Both the position numbers and the translations under genes were made by a program. 64,000 nt of DNA from Anaerolineaceae bacterium UBA5211. Lineage in GTDB: Bacteria > Chloroflexota > Anaerolineae > Anaerolineales > Anaerolineaceae. The notes beneath the pieces were generated by a model, which was not told where the DNA came from, did no database searches, and was given only the letters and a program-made list of their open reading frames with translations. The stretch is from positions 55,548-119,547 of the forward strand of contig DHVJ01000060.1 in assembly GCA_002412595.1 (NCBI GenBank), in the 5' to 3' direction. Each line of letters opens with the position of its first letter. The first letter of the stretch is position 1. Below are positions 16,807 through 25,662 of this stretch, in pieces.

Positions 16807-18693
16807 TTACCGCAAATGCTCCTGCAGAAATTCCTGCATGCGTTGGTAGTAATCCGACAGGTTTTTCGGCTGGCGGAAACCATGCCCTTCTCCTTCATAT
16901 ATCTTTAGCGTGCAAGGGATACCGCGCTGGGTCAGCTGTTCGTAGATTTGCACAGACTGGGAGGGCGCAACCACCCTGTCGCTGTCGCCGTGAAAGAGCG
17001 CTACCGGATCCTGGATGCCATCGATGTGGAAAATGGGTGAACGATCCACAAAGCGCTGGGTTTCCTTCTCAAAATCGCCGGTTAGAAAACGATGATAGAA
17101 GCGCTCAAATTTATGGGTGTGTTGGGCATCATCCACTAGGTCGCCGACTGCGTAACTGCAAATGGCCGCTTTGAACAAGCCCGGTTTTTGTATGAGTACA
17201 TTCAAGGCCGTGAAGCCTCCTGCGCTGGAGCCCTTGATGACCAGGCGTTGGGGATCAGCCAGCTTGCGCTGCACAAGCGCCTGGGCAAAATAAAGCGTGT
17301 CGTCCACGTCCACAATTCCCCAGCTGTGCTTGAGCGCTTCCTGGTAGCTGTAACCGTAACCGCTGCTGCCGCGGTAATTAACACGAGCGTAAGCATATCC
17401 GCGTGAGGTGAAATAAGCTGCATCGTTGGAAAAACACAGCGGGTCAGCGCCCGTTGGGCCGCCGTGAATATCCAGGATCAAAGCCGGAGGAAAAGCAGGA
17501 GGAAAAGCCGGTTGCTCAGTCCCAGCCGGCGGGTAATAGATGCCGTACACTTCAGCATCATCCGTGGACTTGAAACAGATTTCCTGCGGCAGGCTGATGG
17601 TTTCCGGAGGAACACCCGCTAAATGGTTAGTGACTGCACACGTCAAGCCGTGTGCGTTCAGGCGCCAAATCTGTTTGGGCGCCCGGGCGCCGCTGCCCAG
17701 GAAAGCCAGCACATCGCCATCTTTATCAGTGGCGCAGTCCAATTGTTCTGCCCAGCAAACCGGGTCGATGGCGATCTGTCTGCTCTTCCCGGAGCGCAGA
17801 TTCAGCTGCCACAGGCTGGTGCTGCCGTGGAAATAAAGGAAATGGTAAATGGAATGGCTGTCAGGTGACCAGGCATAGCTGCGCATGCCCTGCACCCAGG
17901 CGGGCTGGACCAGGTGGCCTTCCGCCTCCGGCAGCAGCACGCGCTGCTGGCGTTTTTTCAGGTTATATAGCACCAGGCTGTCCCAGTTGCCCTCGCGGCG
18001 GATGTAGCTTAACCACTTGCCGTCGGGGGAGAAACGCGGCTGGCTGGCCGCTGCACCTGCGTCTCCATCCAGCCAATGCTCTTCCAACAGGCGCAGCTGC
18101 ATACCACCCAGCTTGCCGAGTTTGACGCTACTGGCATCCCAGGGCATATCGGGATGGTTCCACTCAACCCAGGCGATCATTTCCCCGGAGGGGTGCCAGG
18201 CGGGCTGCATGTAAAAATCCGCGCCCAACGCCAATTGCGCCGGCCAGGTCAGACCGTGCGTACGGCAGATGGCCAGCCCGTTGGTTTCGTCTTGTTGGTA
18301 AACGTATAGCACCCAATCACCATGCGGAGAAAGGGCGGGCGCGGCCGAGCCGCCCCAGGCGGGCGTGATGGGCCGGATATGCTGCGGGTCCTGGAGATTC
18401 AGTCCGAAAAGCCCACCGCTGCTATCAGCGAAAGCTAGACCGGCAGGGTTTAGGTCAAATTCACCTCCGCCATAGCCGACGTTCCCGCGCACATCCTGTT
18501 CGGCGCTGAGGAGCTGCGGTTCACTATCCGCGTCCATGCGCATCAGGCTGCCGCGCCCGCTGATGGATTCCAGCCAATACAAGCTGCGCCCATCTGGGCT
18601 GAGGCGCACATCGTTGAAGCGCTTGATCTGATTCAGGGTCTCTAAACGAGTGGGGGAGGAGGTGTTTTTGTCCATATCTTTTTTATACTTCAT
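16807..18693 (-). CDS. S9-family prolyl oligopeptidase / acylaminoacyl peptidase
   Basis: 628 aa, no signal peptide, so cytoplasmic. The N-terminal two thirds are beta-propeller-like with TolB-type repeats (VRLSPDGRSLYW, ALSPHGDWVLYV, PRFSPDGKWLSYI, YAWSPDSHSIYHF). The C-terminal alpha/beta-hydrolase domain holds the triad: serine in GSSAGG near residue 489, aspartate in FHGDSDRVV near 569, histidine in EGEGHGFR near 601. Such enzymes release N-terminal dipeptides or acylated residues from short peptides, the propeller excluding folded proteins. The start is uncertain: no strong ribosome site precedes either the ATG at 18693 or the one at 18675. It reads in the same direction as the phosphatase gene but a terminator lies between them. 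Confidence 0.9.
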   Translation of the reverse strand: MKYKKDMDKNTSSPTRLETLNQIKRFNDVRLSPDGRSLYWLESISGRGSLMRMDADSEPQLLSAEQDVRGNVGYGGGEFDLNPAGLAFADSSGGLFGLNLQDPQHIRPITPAWGGSAAPALSPHGDWVLYVYQQDETNGLAICRTHGLTWPAQLALGADFYMQPAWHPSGEMIAWVEWNHPDMPWDASSVKLGKLGGMQLRLLEEHWLDGDAGAAASQPRFSPDGKWLSYIRREGNWDSLVLYNLKKRQQRVLLPEAEGHLVQPAWVQGMRSYAWSPDSHSIYHFLYFHGSTSLWQLNLRSGKSRQIAIDPVCWAEQLDCATDKDGDVLAFLGSGARAPKQIWRLNAHGLTCAVTNHLAGVPPETISLPQEICFKSTDDAEVYGIYYPPAGTEQPAFPPAFPPALILDIHGGPTGADPLCFSNDAAYFTSRGYAYARVNYRGSSGYGYSYQEALKHSWGIVDVDDTLYFAQALVQRKLADPQRLVIKGSSAGGFTALNVLIQKPGLFKAAICSYAVGDLVDDAQHTHKFERFYHRFLTGDFEKETQRFVDRSPIFHIDGIQDPVALFHGDSDRVVAPSQSVQIYEQLTQRGIPCTLKIYEGEGHGFRQPKNLSDYYQRMQEFLQEHLR

Positions 18694-18700
18694 TTTAAAT

Positions 18701-18729
18701 AAAAAAACCGCCGGGTTATCCGGCGGCGT
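18701..18729 (-). terminator. Rho-independent terminator of the SixA-like gene
   Basis: Read on the minus strand: CCGCCGG, loop ATAAC, CCGGCGG, then seven T. It sits just behind the phosphatase gene and just ahead of the peptidase start. Confidence 0.88.
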
Positions 18730-18744
18730 TTATCTGCAATGTAA

Positions 18745-19233
18745 TTAATCGTCTTTGGGACGCCAGAGGTTCTTTAATTTAACTTCTTCCTCGCTGGAAA
18801 GTTCACCCCAGTTTTCGATCTTGGTTGCCAGATAGGCAATTGAGCCGGTGGGCAGGCTTTCGACTTTGCCGGTCATGATCTGCAAATAAGCTTCTAATCC
18901 GGGATTATGGCCAATGACCATCACCGTTTTTTGCTTCTTGGCATGTTCTTTGACAACTTTTATGATGTCAGCAGGTTCAGCCATATATAAAGAATCTGAA
19001 AAAACAATCTCGCTTTCACATTTGCATGCTTTGGCTAATATTTCGGCTGTTTTTTCGGCTCTGACAGCAGTGGAAGAAATGATCAGATCAGGAATCATCT
19101 TTTTGCTCTTGAGCATTTTCCCCATTTTTTCAGCATCTCGCTGACCGCGTTTTTTTAAAGGCCGTTCGTGGTCTGGAATATCCGAGTCTTTCCAACTCGA
19201 TTTCGCGTGCCGCATTAGTAGTAATCTTTTCAC
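18745..19233 (-). CDS. sixA: SixA-like phosphohistidine phosphatase
   Basis: 162 aa from a GTG at 19233, chosen because AGGAG stands 11 bp upstream and the family begins exactly there (VKRLLLMRHAK); a longer frame to 19290 is possible but has no ribosome site. Histidine phosphatase superfamily: RHAKSSWKD supplies the catalytic RH motif (His9), HERPLKKRG follows, and IGHNPGLE carries the second conserved histidine. SixA-type enzymes dephosphorylate phosphohistidine, in E. coli on the ArcB HPt domain or on the nitrogen PTS protein; the partner here is unknown. Length fits the family. Confidence 0.85.
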   Translation of the reverse strand: MKRLLLMRHAKSSWKDSDIPDHERPLKKRGQRDAEKMGKMLKSKKMIPDLIISSTAVRAEKTAEILAKACKCESEIVFSDSLYMAEPADIIKVVKEHAKKQKTVMVIGHNPGLEAYLQIMTGKVESLPTGSIAYLATKIENWGELSSEEEVKLKNLWRPKDD

Positions 19234-19328
19234 GCTTTTTATCTCCTGGGAAAATATTGACGAAATTAGTATAACATAGAGGTATATCACTGAATTAGCT
19301 CTTCCGTTAATATATTGTTAAATAAACT

Positions 19329-19709
19329 ATGGAGTATTTTGTGCAGCCACAAACCGAAAAATCCAAAAAATTCATTGATGAGGAAATCAAGGTGGATTAC
19401 CAACAGGAACCCGTGCTTCAGAAAGTGCCGGTTTGCCCGGATTCCTTTGAATGGCGCGGGCAGTGTTTCACAGTGAGCTCGCTGCTTTCTGAATGGTGCG
19501 ACCTGGCGCGCCGCGGCAACCAGGCCATGAATATGCGCCCATCACATCTGAAGCGCGCGGAGAAATTGGGCTCGTGGGGCAGCGGGCGCTTCTATTTCTG
19601 TGTTGAAACGACTGCTGGCAGAACCTTCGCGCTGTATTACGACCGCGCACCCCGCCGGGGAGAGGGCGGCAGTGGAAGCTGGGTTTTATTGTACGAATTG
19701 CAGGATTAA
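19329..19709 (+). CDS. DUF6504-like protein
   Basis: 126 aa, soluble. The segment EWRGQCFTVSSLLSEW followed by SGRFYFCVET, FALYYDR and SWVLLYEL matches the layout I associate with DUF6504: a small, tryptophan- and aromatic-rich beta domain with F-x-W-R-G-x-x-Y/F. In other phyla such proteins are often encoded near translesion polymerases, which is not the case here. The N-terminal 40 residues are charged and probably flexible. It is divergent from the SixA-like gene. No function should be assigned. The start lacks a strong ribosome site. Confidence 0.65.
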   Translation: MEYFVQPQTEKSKKFIDEEIKVDYQQEPVLQKVPVCPDSFEWRGQCFTVSSLLSEWCDLARRGNQAMNMRPSHLKRAEKLGSWGSGRFYFCVETTAGRTFALYYDRAPRRGEGGSGSWVLLYELQD

Positions 19710-19900
19710 AAGGGGCATTTGGTCAAACGACTTTCAAAAGCAGCAATGATATAATGCAAAAGCGCAATTTGAAACGAAACAATTTTTTAGATATAAATAA
19801 TCCACATTGATTGATCTAAAATGTTGAAAAAAAGTCGGAATGATATCAATAAATACTCCATGCGGCGCGCGAAAAATGCGAATTAATTGAGAGGTATTGG

Positions 19901-20284
19901 ATGAACGAAGAGCGGATGATGATTTTGAAGTTGCTCAAAGATGGCAAAATTACAGCGGATGAAGCTGCTAATTTGCTGGAGACCATCGAGAGAACTACGT
20001 CACCCAAACAGGTCCAGGAAGAAGAACCGGAACCGATCAAGGGACAGGGCAAATTCTTCAGAGTCAAAATTACGGACGCGACTAATGGCAAAATCCGTGC
20101 CAACATCCGCATACCCCTGAGCGTGATGGGGGCAGGTGCAAAATTTGGAGCTCATTTTGCCCCTCAAATTAACGGCATTGAAAACGAAGAATTGATGCAA
20201 GCAGTTCGCGATGGTGAAGTGGGGAAAATTCTCGATGTGTTCGATGATGAAGATAACGAGCATGTAGAGATTTATATCGAATAA
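19901..20284 (+). CDS. SHOCT-like / YvlB-N-type small protein
   Basis: 127 aa behind GAGAGG. The N-terminus NEERMMILKLLKDGKITADEAANLLETIE is the helical module seen at the start of YvlB/DUF4097-type and SHOCT-like proteins, often involved in oligomerisation. After an acidic linker, the rest (FFRVKITDATNGKIRANIRIPL, then GAHFAPQINGIENEELMQAV and GEVGKILDVFDDEDNEHVEIYIE) is a beta-rich region seen in the same family. No membrane segment. It lies only 6 bp before the MFS gene, suggesting one transcript and perhaps a regulatory or envelope-stress link; that link is inference. Confidence 0.8.
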   Translation: MNEERMMILKLLKDGKITADEAANLLETIERTTSPKQVQEEEPEPIKGQGKFFRVKITDATNGKIRANIRIPLSVMGAGAKFGAHFAPQINGIENEELMQAVRDGEVGKILDVFDDEDNEHVEIYIE

Positions 20285-20290
20285 TCATTA

Positions 20291-21574
20291 ATGGATCACA
20301 GCAACCTTGCTGATTGGAAAAAAACATTCTTTCTAATCTGGTTCGGCCAGGCTTTTAGCCTGTTTGGCAGCGAACTGGTGCAATTTTCGCTGGTTTGGTA
20401 TTTAACCAAACAAACCGGATCAGCTTCCGTGTTGGCCATGGCATCGTTTGTAGCACTGCTGCCCAAGGTCTTTCTCTCCCCATTTATCGGTGCGTTGATT
20501 GACCGCTGGAACCGCCAGAAGGTAATGATTTTCGCCGATATGGGCATTGCGCTTTTCTCTCTGCTGTTGGCGCTGGTTTTCTGGTTCGGAGAGGTGCAGG
20601 TCTGGCATATTTATGCCATCATGTTCGTACGCGCCATCGGCAGCAGTTTTCATTGGCCGGCCATGCAGGCTTCCACCTCGCTATTGGTTCCCAAAGATAA
20701 CCTTTCCCGCATTTCGGGTTGGAACCAAACCCTGCAGGGAGCCATGGGCATTTTAGCACCCATGGCAGCCGCGCTGCTCCTGGATTTTCTGCCTATGCAG
20801 GGCATTCTGCTCATCGATATTGCCACGGCCTTGATTGCGATTTTACCCTTGCTGTTTGTCACCATTCCCCAACCGGTTTTGCCTACAGAACAACCTGTTT
20901 TATCCAGCGCGCGCGACCTGTGGTGCGATGTCAAACAGGGCTTTCAGTATCTGAGCCATTGGAAAGGCATGCTTTATCTGATTGTAATTGCCACTATCCT
21001 GAATTTTTTGCTAAATCCAGGCTATACCTTCACGCCGCTGCTGGTGACGGATTACTTCAAATTAGGGGCGTTAGAACTCAGTATATTGGAGGCTGTCTTT
21101 AGCGTTGGTATGATTGCGGGGGGGCTGGTGTTGGGCGCCTGGGGCGGATTCAGGAAGAAGATCACGACGATCCTTTTGGGGATTCTGGGAATGGCGGCCA
21201 GCACTGCCCTGGTTGCAGTTGCTGGGGAGAATCAATTTTATCTGGCGCTGGTGGGCATGTGCGGTTCGGGTTTTATGATGCCTATCGTCAACGGCCCCAT
21301 TTCTGCCGTCCTGCAAACGCATGTAGAACCGGATATCCAGGGGCGTATCTTTACTCTGGTTAGCAGTCTGTCAACCGGTATGCTGCCGCTCAGTATGCTG
21401 GTGGCAGCGCCTGTGGCAGAATGGATTGGCATTCGAGGGTGGCTGGCTTTGGCCGCGGCCGCATGTTTCCTCATCGGTCTGAGTGGTTTCTTTATTCCGG
21501 AGCTGCATAATCTGGAAAATCCGGAATATCAACCGAAGAACTTACGCCATCAGGATTTTAGCGAGGACCAATAA
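20291..21574 (+). CDS. MFS efflux transporter (macrolide-exporter-like)
   Basis: 427 aa with about twelve hydrophobic helices. N-terminal WKKTFFLIWFGQAFSLFGSELVQFSLVWYLT and ALIDRWNRQKVMIFADMG (motif A region, G-x-L-x-D-R) match the Mef/MdfA-like drug exporter branch of the major facilitator superfamily. Such pumps exchange protons for drugs in the cytoplasmic membrane; substrate cannot be inferred. It is translated right behind the SHOCT-like gene and has no obvious ribosome site of its own, favouring coupling. Its last 33 bp overlap, tail to tail, the end of the rhomboid gene on the other strand. Confidence 0.87.
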   Translation: MDHSNLADWKKTFFLIWFGQAFSLFGSELVQFSLVWYLTKQTGSASVLAMASFVALLPKVFLSPFIGALIDRWNRQKVMIFADMGIALFSLLLALVFWFGEVQVWHIYAIMFVRAIGSSFHWPAMQASTSLLVPKDNLSRISGWNQTLQGAMGILAPMAAALLLDFLPMQGILLIDIATALIAILPLLFVTIPQPVLPTEQPVLSSARDLWCDVKQGFQYLSHWKGMLYLIVIATILNFLLNPGYTFTPLLVTDYFKLGALELSILEAVFSVGMIAGGLVLGAWGGFRKKITTILLGILGMAASTALVAVAGENQFYLALVGMCGSGFMMPIVNGPISAVLQTHVEPDIQGRIFTLVSSLSTGMLPLSMLVAAPVAEWIGIRGWLALAAAACFLIGLSGFFIPELHNLENPEYQPKNLRHQDFSEDQ

Positions 21575-22228
21575 AAGCGCGGTCACGGCAGCGCCCAAAC
21601 CGACCATGTGCGGATTCTTGGGATGGGAGATAACCACATTCCCAAACGTAATGGTGGAATCGATGCCGTAAGTTGGACCGGCGAACCAGGCGTAGAATAG
21701 ACCGCCCAGCAGGCCGCCCAAATGCCCCCAGTTATCGATGCCCGGGGAAAGTCCCAATAACAGGTTAATCACCACAACCACGACCACATTCATCAACATG
21801 GGTTGGGCTGCCTGGCCGAGCAGGAGCCTGTTCTTGTAAATGTAAACCCCTTGCGCTGCAATCAACCCAAAAATTGCTGTTGAAGCACCGATGGAATAGT
21901 TGGGAGAGAACAGGAAAGAGGTCGTGTTGCCCCATAGACCGCTGATCAGGTACAGGATGATGAAGGATGTGGCCCCGTAGCGCCGCTCCAATCCGGGGCC
22001 GACAGAGTACAGCGCGTACATGTTGAACCCGATATGCATGATGGAACCATGCAGCAGAACGGGCGTGATCAGCCGCCAGAGTTCTCCTTGAAGGATAAAT
22101 TCGTTGATCTTGGCACCAAATAGCAGCAGGTAGTCATACCCGAAAGCCATTTGGGAGAGCTTCTGCAGCAAATAAAAAACGACTGTTATGCCGATAATAT
22201 AGTAGGAGACGGGATATTTTCTTTTCAT
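21542..22228 (-). CDS. Rhomboid-family intramembrane serine protease
   Basis: 228 aa, six membrane segments. LWRLITPVLLHGSIMHIGFNM is the rhomboid L1-region motif, the catalytic serine is in GASTAIFG near residue 114, and the catalytic histidine is in GHLGGLLGG near residue 169. These enzymes cut substrates within the membrane near helix-breaking residues; the targets are unknown. The gene ends inside the 3' end of the convergent MFS gene (33-bp overlap) and lies 14 bp behind the guanylate kinase gene, so those two may be one operon. Confidence 0.92.
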   Translation of the reverse strand: MKRKYPVSYYIIGITVVFYLLQKLSQMAFGYDYLLLFGAKINEFILQGELWRLITPVLLHGSIMHIGFNMYALYSVGPGLERRYGATSFIILYLISGLWGNTTSFLFSPNYSIGASTAIFGLIAAQGVYIYKNRLLLGQAAQPMLMNVVVVVVINLLLGLSPGIDNWGHLGGLLGGLFYAWFAGPTYGIDSTITFGNVVISHPKNPHMVGLGAAVTALLLVLAKILMA

Positions 22229-22242
22229 GAGGTTATTATTGT

Positions 22243-22869
22243 TTAGAGTTTGATTTTACGAGGTTTGGCGCGCAGATGTTCGGCCGTGATGATGGCCTCA
22301 ATCATATATACCGTTTGGGTTAGTTTGTTCTGCTCATTGACAACCAGATAATCAAATTCGCGAGCTTTGACCAACTCGTCCTTGACTGTCAGGATGCGCT
22401 TGTCCAGGTCTTTTTCGTTCCCCAGGCGCCGGCCGCCCAGGCGCTTATACCAATCGTCCTGGCTGGAAGGCAGCAGGAAAATGGAAATAGCTTGTGGATA
22501 AATCTTCTTAATCTTTTCAGCACCCTGCACGTCCAGGCGCAGAACTACATCCTTGCCGCTGTCCAGTGCATCCTGGATTTGAGATTTGGGGACACCTTTG
22601 TAGTCATCGTAAACATGCGAAAATTCGATCAACTCTTCATGGGCGATCATGTCTTCAAATTTTTCGCGGCTGACAAAGAAATAATCGACCCCTTCTTTTT
22701 CATCCGGGCGCGGCGCGCGCGTGTTAACGGTGACGACATGATGAATGGCCAACTCGCTGTTCTTCATAGCGCGCAGCACGGAATCTTTTCCCACTCCGGA
22801 AGGTCCGGAAATGACAATCATTAATGGATATTGTTCTAAAATATCAAAATTTACTGAAAGTTTATTCAA
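22243..22869 (-). CDS. gmk: Guanylate kinase
   Basis: About 208 aa. P-loop GPSGVGKDS at residues 21-29; the GMP-binding region follows with TRAPRPDEKEGVDYFFVSREKF and EFSHVYDDYKGVP (conserved Tyr/Glu contacts); LRLDVQGAEKIKKIYP is the typical D-x-Q-G segment; the lid arginines are in RLGGRR. Converts GMP plus ATP to GDP and ADP in the cytoplasm. The start is taken as the TTG at 22869; an ATG at 22821 would begin directly at the beta strand before the P-loop and would be short for the family. The zinc-ribbon gene is divergent. Confidence 0.93.
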   Translation of the reverse strand: MNKLSVNFDILEQYPLMIVISGPSGVGKDSVLRAMKNSELAIHHVVTVNTRAPRPDEKEGVDYFFVSREKFEDMIAHEELIEFSHVYDDYKGVPKSQIQDALDSGKDVVLRLDVQGAEKIKKIYPQAISIFLLPSSQDDWYKRLGGRRLGNEKDLDKRILTVKDELVKAREFDYLVVNEQNKLTQTVYMIEAIITAEHLRAKPRKIKL

Positions 22870-22942
22870 ATTGGCTCGTTTATGATTTGTATAAGTTTGC
22901 TATGATTATAATAGAAAACCCTTCAGCAAACCGGAGGCAGGT

Positions 22943-23308
22943 GTGCCAGCTTACGAATATATTTGTGATAATTGTCACCATTTTTTTTCTGTACGCATTT
23001 CCTATGAGCATTACGGCAATCAGCCGGTGGTCTGCCCGCAGTGCGGCAACGCAATGGTAACGCGGCATATCGGCAAGGTGCGCATGTCACATTCCGACGA
23101 TGCGCGCATGCAGCTGTTTAGTGAGCTGGCCGATGCGCGGAAAATGGAGGGTGTTGATGAAAATCCGGTCGAAATTGGACGAATGATGCGCAGGATGAGC
23201 CGCGAGAGCGGTGCAGAAATGGGGGAGCAATTCAATGAAGTGGTTGACCGTTTAGAACACGGCCAAACCAGCGCGGATATTGAAAATGATTTGCCCGAAC
23301 CGGACTAG
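22943..23308 (+). CDS. FmdB-family zinc-ribbon protein
   Basis: 121 aa from a GTG start behind GGAGG. The first 45 residues form the FmdB putative regulatory zinc ribbon: YEYICDNCHHFF and VVCPQCGN supply two Cys pairs for one zinc ion, followed by the basic TRHIGK. The C-terminal part (residues 50-121) is helical and acidic, with many Met, Arg and Glu, and has no recognised fold. The family is widespread and poorly understood; links to formamidase regulation come from one early case. Divergent from gmk with 73 bp between. Confidence 0.87.
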   Translation: MPAYEYICDNCHHFFSVRISYEHYGNQPVVCPQCGNAMVTRHIGKVRMSHSDDARMQLFSELADARKMEGVDENPVEIGRMMRRMSRESGAEMGEQFNEVVDRLEHGQTSADIENDLPEPD

Positions 23309-23328
23309 GATTGCGGCGAATGGGCGGC

Positions 23329-24600
23329 TTAATATGCGTTGATTGCTGTAGCCAACTGGGAGTATGAGGAAAATGTGCTCATTTTGTTGATGAAGTCCGC
23401 CAGGTTGGATGAACGGGCGCGTAAGCTACGCACGGCACTGCCAACCGGGTCTTCCCCAGCTGCGCTATATTCCTGGTCGGCGTACGCCCCGTGAAATGCA
23501 AAATAAGCCTGATTCAGTTTGCGGATGGAATAACCGTTATCCCAAAAAACTTGGCGCTTTTCTTCCATGTAGCTTTCAGCCTCGTCGATTTGCCCTTCGG
23601 TTAAAAGCTCATCCACATGCACGCGTGTCTTATACATTTCCTGCCTGAAATTGAAGAAGTAGCCCCCAGACCGGTTTTTCGCGACGTAGTTGACATCGTG
23701 GGTGTTATTCGGTGTGTTGGGTGAGCTGAGCAAGTCGGCATAGAAATTGCGCAGGACCGCTTGGCTGATTTCTTCACCTGCAATGGAAGCGGTGGTTTCG
23801 TTCATGGTGCGCAGCTCCGCTGTGCTGGAATAATGCATTCCAAGTGGGCGCAGGTTCAGGTAATTATGTGTCCATTCGTGCGCGACTGTCTCAATCAAGT
23901 AAGAAAGGCTATCGGTGCTGATCACCATGGTGGGATAGGTGCCCACTCCGCCGACGTCCACCACCAAGGCGGAATAATCCGTGCCGGCTTCAACTTCATC
24001 CTCCAGTGCTGTCATCTCATCCACTTCCATGTCTGCTCGCAGGGAGACACTGGTGACCTGGTCGATCACATCCCGACGTGAAACGACCAATTGTTTAGGT
24101 AGTTCTGTGACGTGAAAAAGGACGGGGGGAAAAGGTTGACCCAGGCTGGCCAACCCAAGGCCATCCAGTGTGATGGAAATCTGTTTTTGGATCACGGCTT
24201 CGGCTAGAGAGGATTGCTGTTCCAGTTCTGACTGGTTGGCATGTAATTTGACCTGAGACTCAGCTGATTCCTGGTTGGGGTTTTCGATTCCAGGGTCAGA
24301 GAAGATATTCTCAATTTGGCTTTCAAGCTCATCGTTTTTCTGCAGCAGGGTGAAATATTCCTTGATGATCTGGCGGTCCTGGTAATAATTGAGGTAGTGG
24401 TTGGTACCCAGGCCTGCCATGGATAATTTATCCCAAAAAGCATTTACCGTCCAAGCAGAATAATCAAATTCATAGGGGCGTGTTGCGGGTCGTATGGCAT
24501 CTTCGGGGCTGATTGGCTGCCATATACTCGTGGTAACCAGCATCAGGATCAGGCAGAGAGCGGCTGCTAAATTCAGTATCCTAAAAACCTTTGGCATCAT
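23329..24600 (-). CDS. Membrane-anchored or secreted metallopeptidase-like protein
   Basis: 423 aa. A single hydrophobic N-terminal segment (ILNLAAALCLILMLVTTSIW) acts as signal or anchor. A helical region follows (about 60-160, likely coiled coil, rich in Gln and Glu). VAHEWTHNYLNL near residue 239 contains a zincin HExxH motif; downstream NETTASIAGEEIS could give a third glutamate ligand as in gluzincins. The rest is helical. The protein probably acts outside the membrane as a zinc protease, but no named family is recognised and substrate is unknown. It is convergent with the zinc-ribbon gene. Confidence 0.75.
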   Translation of the reverse strand: MMPKVFRILNLAAALCLILMLVTTSIWQPISPEDAIRPATRPYEFDYSAWTVNAFWDKLSMAGLGTNHYLNYYQDRQIIKEYFTLLQKNDELESQIENIFSDPGIENPNQESAESQVKLHANQSELEQQSSLAEAVIQKQISITLDGLGLASLGQPFPPVLFHVTELPKQLVVSRRDVIDQVTSVSLRADMEVDEMTALEDEVEAGTDYSALVVDVGGVGTYPTMVISTDSLSYLIETVAHEWTHNYLNLRPLGMHYSSTAELRTMNETTASIAGEEISQAVLRNFYADLLSSPNTPNNTHDVNYVAKNRSGGYFFNFRQEMYKTRVHVDELLTEGQIDEAESYMEEKRQVFWDNGYSIRKLNQAYFAFHGAYADQEYSAAGEDPVGSAVRSLRARSSNLADFINKMSTFSSYSQLATAINAY

Positions 24601-24686
24601 TGCATTTGCCCCTAATTATAGCTGTCCAAACACTCCTTGAAATACTGTAATTAATATTAATGAATTGTTTACATGTTTCTTTATAT

Positions 24687-24716
24687 TATCCGATATAATA
24701 ATCGTATAAAATATAC
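24687..24716. promoter_or_regulatory. Candidate operator/promoter of the TetR-type gene
   Basis: Contains TATC-c-GATA (perfect 9-bp palindrome) overlapping a TATAAT, and GTATA-aaa-TATAC (13-bp palindrome) 26 bp before the ATG. TetR repressors commonly bind such sites in their own promoter. No matched copy is evident ahead of the efflux genes, only TCGTATA near 25630. Confidence 0.35.
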
Positions 24717-24741
24717 AACAGAATAGTTATAGGATTAAGAG

Positions 24742-25350
24742 ATGGCCAGACCAAAAAATACACCCGAAAAAATTGAACGAATGCGAAATTCAATGATGGA
24801 TGCTGTAATCTCTTTACTTGATCATGTTTCCCCCGATAAAGTCAGCATCCGGATGATAGCGGAAAAAGTTGGTGTTTCTCATATGGTTTTTTACACTTAT
24901 TTCAAAGACCGCGATGAGATCATGGATGTGTTGGTGGACCGCGAGAGGAATAGAATCAATGAACATTTCGCCAGTAAATTGCAGAAAGCACAGACTGTTT
25001 CCGCAAGAAAAGTTTTAGATGAGTTGATTTCAGAATACACGCAAACTGCCCGGGAACACCCGAAGATTTTTCGTTTGTTCTGGTTGGATCCTGTGGAAGG
25101 TACGACCAGCCATGCTGAAAGATTCTCACAACTGGATGAAAGCCTATCCAGTTTAGGTGAAATATTAAAAGTAGGTATGGACAAAGGTGAATTCAAACAT
25201 AAAGATCAACGCCTGGCAGCTTCTACCGTAATGGCAATAATTAATGGCCCCATCATCATGGAGCAATGCCGAAAAATGCCCAATGACATCAATTGTGATG
25301 CACTCATGGAACAAATTACCCATGCCGTATTTGCTTACCTGGAGTCGTGA
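24742..25350 (+). CDS. TetR-family transcriptional regulator
   Basis: 202 aa. The N-terminal DNA-binding domain fits TetR: helix-turn-helix at VSIRMIAEKVGVSHMVFYTYFKDRDEIMD (about residues 34-62). The C-terminal ligand domain is helical and variable (SEYTQTAREHPKIFRLFWLDP; LAASTVMAIINGPIIMEQC). It stands upstream of the MacA/MacB-type efflux genes in the same direction but a terminator lies between, so it probably controls them or itself as a repressor released by a small molecule. Palindromes just ahead of its start could be an autoregulatory operator. Base composition is more AT-rich than the following genes. Confidence 0.9.
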   Translation: MARPKNTPEKIERMRNSMMDAVISLLDHVSPDKVSIRMIAEKVGVSHMVFYTYFKDRDEIMDVLVDRERNRINEHFASKLQKAQTVSARKVLDELISEYTQTAREHPKIFRLFWLDPVEGTTSHAERFSQLDESLSSLGEILKVGMDKGEFKHKDQRLAASTVMAIINGPIIMEQCRKMPNDINCDALMEQITHAVFAYLES

Positions 25351-25396
25351 TTCCTGACGTATTTCTTTTCTATTTCTGAATAAGAAGCAATGAACT

Positions 25397-25428
25397 AAAA
25401 AGCCCCTTTCAACAGGGACTTTTTTTTG
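25397..25428 (+). terminator. Rho-independent terminator behind the TetR gene
   Basis: AAAAGCCCCT and AGGGACTTTTT form an imperfect stem around TTCAAC with eight T following. The gap from here to the ATG at 25663 is AT-rich and has no gene. Confidence 0.75.
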
Positions 25429-25662
25429 TTAAATAATTTCTAATCAATTATTAAGGTTCCCTGTATGCCTTTTGTTTTATTATTGCAGACTGTTGAAAAT
25501 TACAAAACTGTGAGCTTAATGTAATATCACAGTAAGATAATTTTCCTAACCTGTTAATAAGCAAAGTTTGCATCGCTGACCGCAAATTCCGGTTCACAAT
25601 GCTTGAAACGAGAGCTTTTCAGGTTTCATTCGTATATTAGTAAACAAAGCAGAGGAATCGGA

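Noticed and set aside
22870..22942. Divergent promoter with TATAAT at 22907 for the zinc-ribbon gene
   Set aside because: The -10 is good but no -35 exists at an acceptable distance and no extended TG, so it was not listed as a feature.
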